Below, piece by piece: positions 1 through 7,593 of a DNA stretch of 64,000 nt (positions within the stretch are counted from its first letter, which is position 1; every line of letters starts with the position of its first letter). This stretch comes from Methanomassiliicoccaceae archaeon COG_1 (GTDB taxonomy: Archaea > Thermoplasmatota > Thermoplasmata > Methanomassiliicoccales > Methanomethylophilaceae), in contig JAQQTI010000001.1 of the NCBI GenBank assembly GCA_028561875.1, positions 124,001-188,000 on the forward strand, given 5' to 3'. The notes below the pieces were generated by a model that worked only from the letters and a program-made list of their open reading frames with translations, had not been told where the DNA came from and ran no database searches. A program made the translations under genes and the position numbers.

Positions 1-153
1 GCGGACCCTCCCGATCCCCGCCCGGACGAGGGCCTCGAGGGCGTACCCGCCTACCGCGCCGCACCCGGTCAGGACGACGAACGAGTCGGCTAGGTTGCGG
101 ACCCCCTCCCTTCCGAGGAGCAGTTCCGTCCTTGTCGCAGCGGCCGCCTTCAT
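1..153 (-). CDS. ThiF/HesA/MoeB-family adenylyltransferase (partial, N-terminus only)
   Basis: Only the first 51 codons are inside the window; the gene continues past position 1. The start MKAAAATRTELLLGREGV is followed by FVVLTGCGAVGGYALEALVR, a glycine-rich Rossmann motif (GxGxxG type) at the place where ThiF/MoeB/TcdA proteins bind ATP. The spacing of a short helix and then the glycine loop fits the TcdA-like (tRNA t6A dehydratase) branch, but the catalytic Cys and zinc ligands are not visible. The ATG overlaps the TGA of the upstream tatD-like gene (ATGA), so the two are probably co-transcribed. Confidence 0.75.
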   Translation of the reverse strand, partial: MKAAAATRTELLLGREGVRNLADSFVVLTGCGAVGGYALEALVRAGIGRVR

Positions 154-848
154 CCTATCGCCCTCCGGGCGTTGCGGGCGGTCAGCCTCGCCACCTCCCG
201 CGGCTCCATGTCCAGGAGGGGGCCTAGCCTGGCGAGGAAATCTCCCATGCTGGTACAGATGCCGTAGTTGTTCGGAGCATCGGTCTCGACGAGGAGGCGG
301 TCCTCTGGAATCGTCCGGACGACGCCCCTCGCCCTATCTTCACTCATCATGATGATACGTGGTGAGACCGAGAAGTAGCATCCGAGGTCTGAGAGGACGC
401 TGACACAGGCCGCCGGGCCGACAAAGGAGTGGAGTATCGTGCTCCTCGGCCGGAACATCCTCAACGTGCCGAGGACTTCGTTCTCGCAACGGACGCAATG
501 CACGTTCGCGCACCGCCCGAACTCCTCGGCAAGGGACATCTGGCTCTCAAAGGCCATCATCTGCGGGGCATCGAACCCGCGGGCCCTGTCCAGGCCGATC
601 TCCCCCACCTGCGCGGAGGGGTCGGAGGCGAGAACCCTCCTCAGAGCGGGCTCCGAGTACCCGTCGGCAAACCACGGGTGCACGCCATAGAACTTCACGG
701 CGCGCGAGTCCCTGATGGAGCGCAGAGCGGGCCATTCGCCCTCCCTTGCGGAGCAGGCGAAGAGGAGGGACGCTCCCGATAGGTCGGGGTAACCCTTCCC
801 GATGCCGGGGTCGGCGAGGTGCAGATGTGCATCGGCGAAGCCTTCCAT
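150..848 (-). CDS. TatD-family metal-dependent hydrolase
   Basis: This 232-residue protein belongs to the TatD amidohydrolase family of metal-dependent DNases or hydrolases. The N-terminus carries the metal-binding DAHLHL motif, with QVGEIGLDR in the middle and the conserved LLVETDAPN near the end. I place the start at the ATG of MEGFADAHLHLADPG. A longer open frame upstream runs into the tRNA gene at 1007-1083 and gives unlike-protein sequence. It ends with TGA overlapping the ThiF-like start. The 158-bp gap to the tRNA should hold the promoter. The substrate is not predictable. Confidence 0.85.
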   Translation of the reverse strand: MEGFADAHLHLADPGIGKGYPDLSGASLLFACSAREGEWPALRSIRDSRAVKFYGVHPWFADGYSEPALRRVLASDPSAQVGEIGLDRARGFDAPQMMAFESQMSLAEEFGRCANVHCVRCENEVLGTLRMFRPRSTILHSFVGPAACVSVLSDLGCYFSVSPRIIMMSEDRARGVVRTIPEDRLLVETDAPNNYGICTSMGDFLARLGPLLDMEPREVARLTARNARRAIG

Positions 849-1006
849 GTGTCGGTGATGCTCTGGTTGGCTAAATCCTTGTTTCTGTAAGAATCTCAAC
901 GACGGGATGGGCATAGGCGGCGAATGGACCAATCCCAACTTCGGAAGCTCGTGAAGATGCATGCTGTCTGCACACTTGCGTGTGCGTCGATGCTGTTCCA
1001 AGGGGA

Positions 1007-1083
1007 TGGTGGGCCCAGCCGGATTTGGACCGGCGGCCATCCGATTATGAGTCGGACGCTCTACCTAGCTAAGCTATGAGCCC
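1007..1083 (-). tRNA. tRNA with CAT anticodon (elongator Met or Ile2)
   Basis: The complement folds as a complete cloverleaf. The acceptor GGGCTCA pairs with TGGGCCC, followed by A73 and a genome-encoded CCA. The anticodon loop CTCATAA gives CAU. The stem TCCGA/TCGGA is not the GGG/CCC initiator stem, so this is elongator Met or the Ile tRNA whose C34 is modified; sequence alone does not decide. The T-loop reads TCCAAAT, so position 55 is C instead of the near-universal U. Confidence 0.9.
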
Positions 1084-1108
1084 CTGGTGCGCGGATACAT
1101 TCGACGCG

Positions 1109-1116
1109 CATAAAAG
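1109..1116 (+). promoter_or_regulatory. TATA element upstream of the BASS-type permease
   Basis: CATAAAAG lies 24-31 bp before an ATG at 1140, the usual archaeal distance from TATA box to transcription start. That ATG opens a nine-codon frame (MDIQRIQES) whose TGA overlaps the GTG start of the permease gene at 1166. Confidence 0.5.
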
Positions 1117-1165
1117 CAATTCGGTTTCCCAGAGCCTTTATGGACATTCAGAGGATTCAGGAATC

Positions 1166-2137
1166 GTGAGACACGAAGCATTCGCCCATGCCGCCGCGAT
1201 GTTGCTATCTGCGCTGGCTGGTCTCGCCGCCGGGTGTGCGGTCGATGCGGATTCCGCCGAGGGGCTGTTCGTTCCCGCCCTCGCCGCTATGCTCGTCTTC
1301 GTTTTCATCGTCATCGAGCCGAGGGACCTGTACCGCGCGTTCTCCAACGTCCGTTTCACCGCCGCGGAACTCGCGGCCAACTTCCTGTTGGCCCCCGCCC
1401 TCGCCGCCGGCCTCGGCCTGCTGTTCTTCCCAAGCGACGCCGACATGCGGATCGGCCTGCTCATGCTGCTCGCGATGCCCTGTACCGACTGGTTCCTGGT
1501 CTTCACCGCCTCCGCGAAGGGCGAAGTGGCGCTGAGCGCGGCGATTCTGCCCCTCAACCTCGTGCTGCAGGTCGTGCTGATTCCGATTTACGTCCTCACC
1601 CTCGTCGGGAGCTCGGCGGATTTCGACATACCCTCGATGCTCTGGAATTCCGCGCCGATGCTGGTAATCCCCGCCGCAATCGCCATCTCCCTGAGGCTGG
1701 CCGCTCATCGCTTAGACAAGGTCGGGAGTGTGGTGGGGTGGATGTCCGCGTCTTCCGGTCTGCTGCAGCTGGCATCCCTGTGCCTCGCCATCGTGGCCAT
1801 GTTCGCCTACGCGAGCGGGGACCTGCTCGACAATCTCGACACATTTGCGGTGCTCCTCGCTCCGCTACTGATTTTCTTCGTCACAGCGTACTTCGCATCC
1901 GAAATTGCCGCCAGGGCTGCCGGACTCGGCTACGACGAATGCACCTCGCTCATTTTCACGGCGATGGCGAGGAACCCACCTCTCGCCTTGGCAATAGTCG
2001 TTTCGGTCTTCCCTGACAGACCTTTGATCCTGATCACGCTTGCGATCGCCCCGCTCGTCGAGTTGCCGATTCTATCCGCCGTCTCCGGGCTGCGCCTGAG
2101 GTTCAGGTCTCAGGCGTCTCTAAGGCCTTTACCATGA
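1166..2137 (+). CDS. BASS/ACR3-type membrane transporter (putative arsenite or organic anion permease)
   Basis: About ten hydrophobic segments fill this 323-residue protein, the topology of the bile acid:sodium symporter/ACR3 superfamily. The segment LAMPCTDWFLVFTASAKG resembles the CTDW motif of the prokaryotic 'arsenic resistance protein' branch, followed by the LPLNLVLQ helix. I start at GTG 1166 because the open frame upstream begins in the tRNA. The GTG overlaps the TGA of a tiny upstream frame (GTGA), suggesting translational coupling. No arsR or arsC is adjacent, so the arsenite role is a family guess. Confidence 0.75.
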   Translation: MRHEAFAHAAAMLLSALAGLAAGCAVDADSAEGLFVPALAAMLVFVFIVIEPRDLYRAFSNVRFTAAELAANFLLAPALAAGLGLLFFPSDADMRIGLLMLLAMPCTDWFLVFTASAKGEVALSAAILPLNLVLQVVLIPIYVLTLVGSSADFDIPSMLWNSAPMLVIPAAIAISLRLAAHRLDKVGSVVGWMSASSGLLQLASLCLAIVAMFAYASGDLLDNLDTFAVLLAPLLIFFVTAYFASEIAARAAGLGYDECTSLIFTAMARNPPLALAIVVSVFPDRPLILITLAIAPLVELPILSAVSGLRLRFRSQASLRPLP

Positions 2138-2450
2138 CGGCCATATTGCCGATTAGCTGGCACATCTTCCGTTCGCCCTCCTCACTGAAGTTTATCGTAC
2201 CCATATGCCGTGCAAGGGTCTTGACGGCGCAGCCCTTGTGCCCTCTGATGCAGTTACGAACCCCACTTCCGTGCGTGTCAGCCCTCTTTCCGCACGGAGC
2301 CGACGATCGCTTTGGCGTACGAAACGACCACGCACATCTCAAGGAGTTTGGAGTAGGCCCCTTCGGCGCCCCATGCCGGGGAAAGAAACGGGTCCGAGGC
2401 GCGAATGAGTCTGCCCTCAACCCGGGAATCAAAGTCGAAAACGGGAGGGG
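2103..2450 (-). pseudogene. Frame-broken remnant of a small protein gene beside tRNA-Asn
   Basis: Two protein-like stretches lie in different minus-strand frames. From about 2440 down to 2277 one frame reads LIRASDPFLSPAWGAEGAYS, then LLEMCVVVSYAKAIVGSV, and stops at TGA. The adjacent frame continues as NCIRGHKGCAVKTLARHMG and NFSEEGERKMCQLIGNM to a TGA at 2103. One indel near 2275 would join them into roughly 115 residues. The first part has no ATG or GTG start before the tRNA. I do not recognise the family. The 3' end overlaps the convergent permease gene by 35 bp. Confidence 0.4.
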
Positions 2451-2451
2451 A

Positions 2452-2527
2452 TGGCGCCTCCGCACGGGATCGAACCGTGGACCTTGTGATTAACAGTCAC
2501 ACGCTCTACCTGCTGAGCTACAGAGGC
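2452..2527 (-). tRNA. tRNA-Asn (GTT)
   Basis: The complement folds as a full cloverleaf. The acceptor GCCTCTG pairs with CGGAGGC; G73 and an encoded CCA follow. The anticodon loop CTGTTAA gives GUU, read as Asn. The T-arm is ACGGTTCGATCCCGT. Confidence 0.95.
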
Positions 2528-2569
2528 TTGTATTCCCAGCGAATGAACGGCTATTATAAAAAGAGTTCG

Positions 2570-2869
2570 TCATAGGCGTACCCTGATCTCGTCTGCTCTG
2601 GCCTGTATGCTATCCAGGCGGTCGGAGACCTCTCTCATGAAATCGCCGTACCTCTCCGTGACGACCGCCCCCTCTTGGGTGGCCAGGATCAGCCCGTCTC
2701 TTTCGAGGAGCCTCAGGGAGTACCTCACCTTGTGTCTCGGTATACCAGTAATCTCCGACAGGCGGATGATGCCCACAGGCTGATTCTCCTGCGTAGCCTT
2801 GAGCATGAGGATGTGGCGCTCGACAAGGTCCATCTCGGCCATGGTGCCCGAGAAAAGCTCGTCCGACAT
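2570..2869 (-). CDS. Small winged-helix DNA-binding protein
   Basis: This 99-residue protein has one winged helix-turn-helix: HILMLKATQENQPVGIIRLS leads to EITGIPRHKVRYSLRLLERD (recognition helix), then a wing GLILATQEGAVVTERY and a C-terminal amphipathic helix. It resembles archaeal single-domain transcriptional regulators. The stop TGA is followed in frame by CGA and then an AT-rich stretch. The target is unknown. It is not in an obvious operon. Confidence 0.7.
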   Translation of the reverse strand: MSDELFSGTMAEMDLVERHILMLKATQENQPVGIIRLSEITGIPRHKVRYSLRLLERDGLILATQEGAVVTERYGDFMREVSDRLDSIQARADEIRVRL

Positions 2870-2969
2870 GTGGTGTCAATCGCACTCTGGGTATAAAATC
2901 ATGCCAAACGCTAGCACGACGTACGGGAAACATAACCTCTCTGGAAAGGAAGGCACATGATTCGGAAAC

Positions 2970-3152
2970 TCATCTTCCGTACCATTTCTGGATTCCCCAT
3001 TTCCTGTAGTTCACGTAGAAGCCTTGAATGAAGGAACCGCAACAGTCCAGAGCCTTCTGCTCAGCGCCCTCGCCTTTGTAGGTCTTGTAACAGTTGAGAC
3101 ATTGGAAGCAGAGGGTGAGGGGTTCGTTCGGGCGGAATCTCATCCTCCGCAC
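2970..3152 (-). CDS. Small cysteine-rich hypothetical protein
   Basis: Sixty codons encode a basic protein with a CFQCLNCYKTYKG knuckle and a later DCC pair, possibly a minimal zinc-binding fold. The C-terminal half is aromatic and basic (YVNYRKWGIQKWYGR). I do not recognise a family. The start could be either of two Met codons, three residues apart. Composition looks protein-like, but expression is unproven. Confidence 0.4.
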   Translation of the reverse strand: MRRMRFRPNEPLTLCFQCLNCYKTYKGEGAEQKALDCCGSFIQGFYVNYRKWGIQKWYGR

Positions 3153-3315
3153 GATTGCGGATGTCGGTTAAATATGTTTCACCCCTGCCCTGGAGGCCCG
3201 AGTGGTGCCCGAGGCATACGAACATTTGCGATTCAGTCTGTGATCCCCGCCTCTCGATGTCGAAGAGCCAGACAATGAATTATCCATCTGGATATGGAGC
3301 CAGAGTTGTGAAAAT

Positions 3316-3325
3316 CATAATATAC
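3316..3325 (+). promoter_or_regulatory. TATA box of the ArsR-like/trm56 operon
   Basis: CATAATATAC lies in an AT-rich patch 25-34 bp before the ATG at 3350, so the transcript is probably leaderless. Confidence 0.55.
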
Positions 3326-3349
3326 TCTACAAACGGTTAAGCTGACCTT

Positions 3350-3850
3350 ATGAACAGGATTAAGGTCATCAACGAACCCTCTGAGCTTGTGCCCATGCTC
3401 AGGGCGGTCGACACCCCCGTGAAACGGGAGGTGCTGAAAGAGGTGACCTTGGAATGGAAGACCGCTGACGAGATTGAGAAGAAATACGGCCCCGAAGGCA
3501 GGGAGGCCACTGTATTTTTCGAAAAGATGAAGCTGGTGGAGACGCGCTGGCTCTCCACGAACGGTCAGTATCCCGAGAAATCATACCACACCTATTACAC
3601 CTCTTTCAGTATCAACGCCCAGTGGCCTGTATATGAGATCAGCGACGTCCTCGCCGCGGCCATGATGGGCGAAGAGGAATATTCGCAGGTCGAGGCCAAG
3701 ATCCTCGAGCAGATTGGCAAGGACGGCAAGTTCTCCGGCGATGTCGCTGAAGCGCTGGGGCTCTCTTCTACCATGCTCAAGAGCCTGGTCCGCAGGTCCG
3801 TCAAGATGGACTACCGCGGGCACAGGATCGAGCCCATCCGCGAAGCGTGA
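3350..3850 (+). CDS. ArsR-like winged-helix regulator
   Basis: The 166-residue protein has an N-terminal wHTH: TPVKREVLKEVTLEWKTADE then IEKKYGPEGREATVFFEKMK. A second helix-turn-helix-like stretch, DVAEALGLSSTMLKSLVRRS, is near the C-terminus. This two-wHTH design resembles archaeal ArsR-type proteins. It overlaps the next gene (trm56) at its TGA, so it probably heads a three-gene transcript with trm56 and an HD phosphohydrolase. Confidence 0.7.
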   Translation: MNRIKVINEPSELVPMLRAVDTPVKREVLKEVTLEWKTADEIEKKYGPEGREATVFFEKMKLVETRWLSTNGQYPEKSYHTYYTSFSINAQWPVYEISDVLAAAMMGEEEYSQVEAKILEQIGKDGKFSGDVAEALGLSSTMLKSLVRRSVKMDYRGHRIEPIREA

Positions 3851-3852
3851 GC

Positions 3853-4365
3853 ATGTCAGACGTCTGGATTATGCGGATTGGCCACCGCCCTGATAGGGAC
3901 AAGAGAGTGACCACTCATGTGGCACTCTCCTCGCGCGCCCTGGGGGCTAAGGGCATATGTGTCGACGTCGAAGACCCGGTGCTGGAGGAGAACATCCGCG
4001 GCGTCGTTAAGCGTTTCGGCGGGGACTACGTCATCAGGACCGGGGTCGCCTGGCAGGAGGCCGTCGAGGGCTTCCGGGGCAAGGTCGTCCACCTCACCAT
4101 GTACGGGCAGAGGGTGGACGAAGTGCTGCCGAGGATACCCAAGGACGAAGACATAATGATAGTGGTCGGTGCGGAGAAGGTGCCAATGGATGTGTACCGC
4201 CGTGCGGATTTCAACGTCTCCGTGGGGAACCAGCCTCACTCGGAGATTGCCGCTATGGCGATTTTCCTGTACCTCTGCACGGGAGGAGAGCACCTCTATG
4301 AGAATCGCGATGGCGAGATGACGGTCGTACCGAATGAGAGGGGGAAAACCGTTGTCAACCGATAA
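3853..4365 (+). CDS. tRNA (cytidine(56)-2'-O)-methyltransferase aTrm56
   Basis: aTrm56 methylates the 2'-O of C56 in the tRNA T-loop using SAM and has a SPOUT knot fold. The family signature IGHRPDRDKRVTTHVALSSR is at the N-terminus, and the trefoil-knot SAM loop region IMIVVGAEKVPMDVYRRADF and VSVGNQPHSEIAAMAIFLY at the C-terminus. ATG 3853 is preferred; GTG 3847 is in frame six bases upstream and overlaps the previous stop. The last codon before TAA is CGA (4360-4362), so the gene ends CGA-TAA, notable given the use of CGA elsewhere in the window. Confidence 0.9.
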   Translation: MSDVWIMRIGHRPDRDKRVTTHVALSSRALGAKGICVDVEDPVLEENIRGVVKRFGGDYVIRTGVAWQEAVEGFRGKVVHLTMYGQRVDEVLPRIPKDEDIMIVVGAEKVPMDVYRRADFNVSVGNQPHSEIAAMAIFLYLCTGGEHLYENRDGEMTVVPNERGKTVVNR

Positions 4366-4936
4366 AATCCCCTCCGACGAGGAGTGCGTCCGCATGCTGT
4401 GGAATGCGGGTTGCACGAAGAGGGTGGTCGTCCACTGCGCTACCGTCAGGGCGGTTGCCGTGGTCATCGCCGCGGGCATAGGCGGGGCGGACACGCGCCT
4501 TGTATCGGCAGGCGCGCTCCTGCATGACATCGGGCGCTCGCAGACGCATTCCGTCATGCACGCCCCCCTCGGTGCGCAGATCGTCGAGGCGAACGGTTGT
4601 CCGAAGAGCCTCGTGGAGATTGTCAGGAAGCATACCGGAGCCGGTCTCGATGCCGAGGACGTCCGGGAGCTGGGCCTCCCGCCTGGGGACTACATGCCCT
4701 CCACGCTGGAGGAGAAGGTCGTCGCCCACGCCGACAACCTGGTCAGCAACGACACGGTGGTTCCGCACCGGCGCTCGGTGGACAAACTCGTCAGCAAGGG
4801 GGCGCAGCGCGGAGCCGACCGCATAGAGGCGCTTCACCGCGAACTCTCCGGACTGTACGGCGAGGACCTTGACTGCATGCCCGTCCTGCTCGGGGCGCAC
4901 CCGAAGCTCATCCCCCTCAGGAAGCATCGGCGTCGA
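4352..4936 (+). CDS. HD-domain (HDIG) phosphohydrolase, TIGR00295-like
   Basis: HD-superfamily metal-dependent phosphohydrolase. The core is LVSAGALLHDIGRSQTHSVM with metal ligands H and D, preceded by VVHCATVRAVAVVIAAGI and followed by LVEIVRKHTGAG and KVVAHADNLV. I choose TTG 4352 because a GAGGGGG ribosome site sits about seven bases upstream; ATG 4334 is the alternative. The family-length protein ends after PLRKHRR at an in-frame CGA (4934-4936), giving 194 residues. Conventional reading adds ten unlike-protein residues, including a second CGA, to a TAG at 4969. The nucleotide substrate is unknown. Confidence 0.8.
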
Positions 4937-4976
4937 GGCATCTCATGCGGCACACGAAAGTCGTGGTAGGCGCTCA

Positions 4977-4987
4977 CCTTTTAAACC
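4977..4987 (+). promoter_or_regulatory. TATA box of the thioredoxin operon
   Basis: CCTTTTAAACC lies about 35 bp before the thioredoxin ATG and just after the CGA end of the HD gene, marking a new transcription unit. Confidence 0.5.
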
Positions 4988-5017
4988 CCGATGCCGTTCG
5001 CTCCCCGTTGTGATATC

Positions 5018-5329
5018 ATGGTCACGGAGCTAAACGAATCCAACTTCGACAAGTTCATCGAGGACAACAAGTTCGTGCTGATCGACTGCTGGGCGCCCTG
5101 GTGCGGTCCCTGCAGGAGGATGGGCCCCATAATCGACGAACTCGCCGGCGATTTTGCTGGCAAGGTCGCCGTCGCCAAGCTCAACACCGACGAGAACCAA
5201 TCCATCGCCACGAGGTTCGGGATCAACGCCATCCCCACCCTCCTCGTCTTCAAGGACCAGGTGCTGCAGCAGCCCCTCGTCGGCCTCAGGCCGAAGGAGG
5301 ACATCGCCGCGTATCTAGAGAGCCTATGA
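5018..5329 (+). CDS. trxA: Thioredoxin
   Basis: A 103-residue single-domain thioredoxin with the redox motif WAPWCGPCRRMGPIIDELA, a cis-proline site INAIPTLLVF and the final G-K-like turn VGLRPKEDIAAYLESL. It reduces protein disulfides in the cytoplasm. ATG 5018 gives the family N-terminus (MVTELNESNFDKF); an upstream in-frame ATG adds nine residues in the leader. Its TGA overlaps the reductase ATG (ATGA), giving a matched thioredoxin/reductase pair. Confidence 0.92.
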   Translation: MVTELNESNFDKFIEDNKFVLIDCWAPWCGPCRRMGPIIDELAGDFAGKVAVAKLNTDENQSIATRFGINAIPTLLVFKDQVLQQPLVGLRPKEDIAAYLESL

Positions 5330-6225
5330 CGAGGAGTTTCGACGTAGCCGTCATCGGTGCGGGGCCTGCCGGGCTCCAAGCGGCCATCCACAGTGCCCGG
5401 AGGAGAGCCTCCACGATCGTGATCGGTAGGCCGTCGTCCAGTGCTATGCACGGCATAAAGCTGGAGAACCTGGTCGGCCTGCCCGGCGCGTCTTCGGGGA
5501 CGGAGTTCCTCGAGAACGGCATTGAGCAGGCGAAGGCCTTCGGAGCGGAGTTCGCGGAGATGAACATCCTCTCCGCCGTCTCATCCGAGGGAGGCTTCGG
5601 GATCACCGCCGAGAACGGCGAGAAACTCATCGCCTCCGCGGTGGTAGTCGCCACAGGTGTCTCCCGCAACAGACTCGGCATCCCCGGGGAGAGGGAGTTC
5701 TCCGAGGGGAGGGGCGTAAGCTACTGCGCGTCCTGCGACTGCAATTTCTACAGGGGCAGGACTGTCGCCGTCGTCGGCGGGCAGTCGGAGGCCGCGGTAT
5801 CTGCAGATCTGATGGCGAAGTACGCTGCTAGGACTTACTGGATTGCAGAGAGCTTCGACGCCGACGCGTCCCTCGTCACCAAGGCCGAGGCCGCAGGGGC
5901 GGATCGCATCCCGGCGAAGATAGCGGAGATCCGGGGCGGGGAGTCCGTGACTTCCATCCTCCTCGAGGGAGGCCGCGAGATAAAGGTCGATGGCGTGTTC
6001 GTCGAACTCGGCGGGCGTTCGTCTGTGGACATACTCATGGACCTCGGCGTCATGCCCGAGATCGACGATACCGTGAAAGTGGACCGCTCTTACGCCACAG
6101 CGGTGCCGGGGGTGTTCGCTTGCGGCGACATAACCGGGAAGCCGTGGCAGGTCGCCAAGGCGATCGGTGAGGGGGCCGTCGCTGGCATGTCCGCTGCTGA
6201 GTACGCGGGGAGGATGAGGAGACGA
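5326..6225 (+). CDS. trxB: Thioredoxin reductase (FAD-dependent)
   Basis: Low-molecular-weight thioredoxin reductase. The FAD Rossmann motif VIGAGPAGLQAAIHSARR is at the N-terminus, the redox disulfide is in SYCASCDCNFYRG (CxxC), the second nucleotide-binding site is TVAVVGGQSEAAV, and the FAD-closing motif is GVFACGDITGKPWQVAKAIG. It should reduce the thioredoxin encoded just upstream. The family-like end EYAGRMRR is followed by CGA at 6223-6225 (299 residues); a conventional TGA comes five codons later at 6240. No CGA occurs in the 299 codons before it, which I read one by one. Confidence 0.9.
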
Positions 6226-6248
6226 CCGTCGACGATCTGATTGCCGGC

Positions 6249-6737
6249 ATGCTCCGCGAGGAGGGGGGTTTCCAGAAGGCGTTCCGCAACATCCTTGACG
6301 AGGAGCTGCACATGTCGCTCAACGAGTTCTGCCGGATGTCCGGCATCTCGCAGAGCACCGTATACAAGATTCTGGAGGAGAGGCGCGAGCCCAACCTTCG
6401 CACCGTCCGTGATATCGTCAAGGCGCTCAACCAGATTTACCGCCGTGACGCCGAGAAGTTCCTGGCCGTTATCGCCTCGCCGACGTTCATGGAGGGGCTC
6501 CCGAAGCAGTTAGACACCGTGTCGAACGGCGTGGTGAGCATCCGCGAGTACACCGTATCGACGGTGGAGGACGCCATCCTCGCCGCCGTGCGCGCCGAGC
6601 GCGATGGGGCCCTCGGGATAATATGTGCGCCCATAGTCGCCAACACGGTCGAGAAGATCACTACGGTGCAGGTGTACTCTGTGTTTCCCTTCGAAAGCGT
6701 GATGAACATTCTCAATACCGTCAAAGGACGCTTCTGA
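6249..6737 (+). CDS. XRE-type regulator with C-terminal effector domain (COG1709-like)
   Basis: The helix-turn-helix MSLNEFCRMSGISQSTVYKI is followed by LEERREPNLRTVRDIVKALN, typical of XRE proteins. The C-terminal half (TVSTVEDAILAAVRAERDGA, IICAPIVANTVEKI) resembles the conserved effector region of archaeal COG1709 regulators. There may be an upstream extension (VDDLIAG) without a standard start. It follows trxB closely and could be co-transcribed. The ligand and targets are unknown. Confidence 0.75.
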   Translation: MLREEGGFQKAFRNILDEELHMSLNEFCRMSGISQSTVYKILEERREPNLRTVRDIVKALNQIYRRDAEKFLAVIASPTFMEGLPKQLDTVSNGVVSIREYTVSTVEDAILAAVRAERDGALGIICAPIVANTVEKITTVQVYSVFPFESVMNILNTVKGRF

Positions 6738-7116
6738 AATCACTCGGGCGGTCGGCCATCATCCATGCGATTCCGCTGCCATACTCGAAACCCTCCTGTT
6801 TCGACGGGAGGGAGCGGTCAGGCATGCAGGTGTAGCGGTTTAGGCGGCATCCGTGCTTCCCGGTCGTGCGAGCTCCGAGCCCGCCTGCGTCTCATTCGTT
6901 GAAATACTGGTACTTGCGGTGGTGGCAGGTGCCGTCCACCATGTCAATGCGGCGGACTCAGCACCCGGAAACCGTTTGATGCGTACGACATCTGACAACG
7001 CCTATGGGAAACAAAGGACGTACTCGGTACCGAAAACAGGGGAGCGGCTTTTTTGAAAAGATTTCGCGATAAAAATTTAAATTGATACTTAACTTATTGC
7101 GCAACAGAAATCGAAG
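6738..7116. other. Intergenic region with hairpin and AT-rich promoter
   Basis: No convincing gene is visible. CCCTCC...GGGAGGG (around 6792-6814) forms a hairpin that may end the trxA operon. An AT-rich block, GATAAAAATTTAAATTGAT (about 7068-7087), lies roughly 30-45 bp before the GTG at 7117 and is the likely TATA/BRE region for the elp3 operon. Confidence 0.5.
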
Positions 7117-7593
7117 GTGTCCCAGTTGTTTGAATTACAAGTAGTTTCCAACACTCCGATGACTGGCCTGGACGACGCGGACATCCTGGCGGAGACGTTC
7201 CTAGTGCAGATCGGCTATCTGCCGAAGGGTTACGACCCCAGGTCGGGCGGTGCCACATCGATCAGGGACAGCGTCCCCTATCGCCTGTTCATGGAGTTCC
7301 TCATGAAGAGCCCCTCCAGGGCCTGGTCCGTAGAGGAGCTGGCGGTCCTTCTGGACACCACGAAGCCCACGGTCTACCGCCACATAAACAAACTGAAGTC
7401 CATGGATCTCCTGGAGAGCACGGACGTGGACGACGGCGAGGGCCACTCCCGCAAAGGGTACCGTATACGCTATGGCGACCTCTCCAAGGCCTGGAGCTTC
7501 ACCGAGGCCAACGTCAGCATGGCCATGGAGAACTACAAGAAGACCGTCGAGCGCTTCCAGCAGCTGGTGAGGGGCCGCGCGGGGAACGAATGA
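7117..7593 (+). CDS. Winged-helix transcriptional regulator upstream of elp3
   Basis: The 158-residue protein starts at GTG and has a central wHTH: LFMEFLMKSPSRAWSVEELA, then VLLDTTKPTVYRHINKLKSM as recognition helix, and a wing with GHSRKGYRIRYGD. An N-terminal stretch of about 60 residues and a C-terminal helix flank it. Its TGA overlaps the elp3 ATG (ATGA), so the two are translationally coupled. Regulation of elp3 is plausible but not shown. Confidence 0.7.
   Translation: MSQLFELQVVSNTPMTGLDDADILAETFLVQIGYLPKGYDPRSGGATSIRDSVPYRLFMEFLMKSPSRAWSVEELAVLLDTTKPTVYRHINKLKSMDLLESTDVDDGEGHSRKGYRIRYGDLSKAWSFTEANVSMAMENYKKTVERFQQLVRGRAGNE

Noticed and set aside
4937-4969. Ordinary C-terminal tail of the HD phosphohydrolase to the TAG
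   Set aside because: The ten extra residues contain a second CGA and no family features. TAG is not otherwise used as a stop here.
6853-7056. 67-codon plus-strand ORF upstream of the elp3 operon
   Set aside because: No family features or ribosome site, and the sequence is compositionally unlike neighbouring genes.
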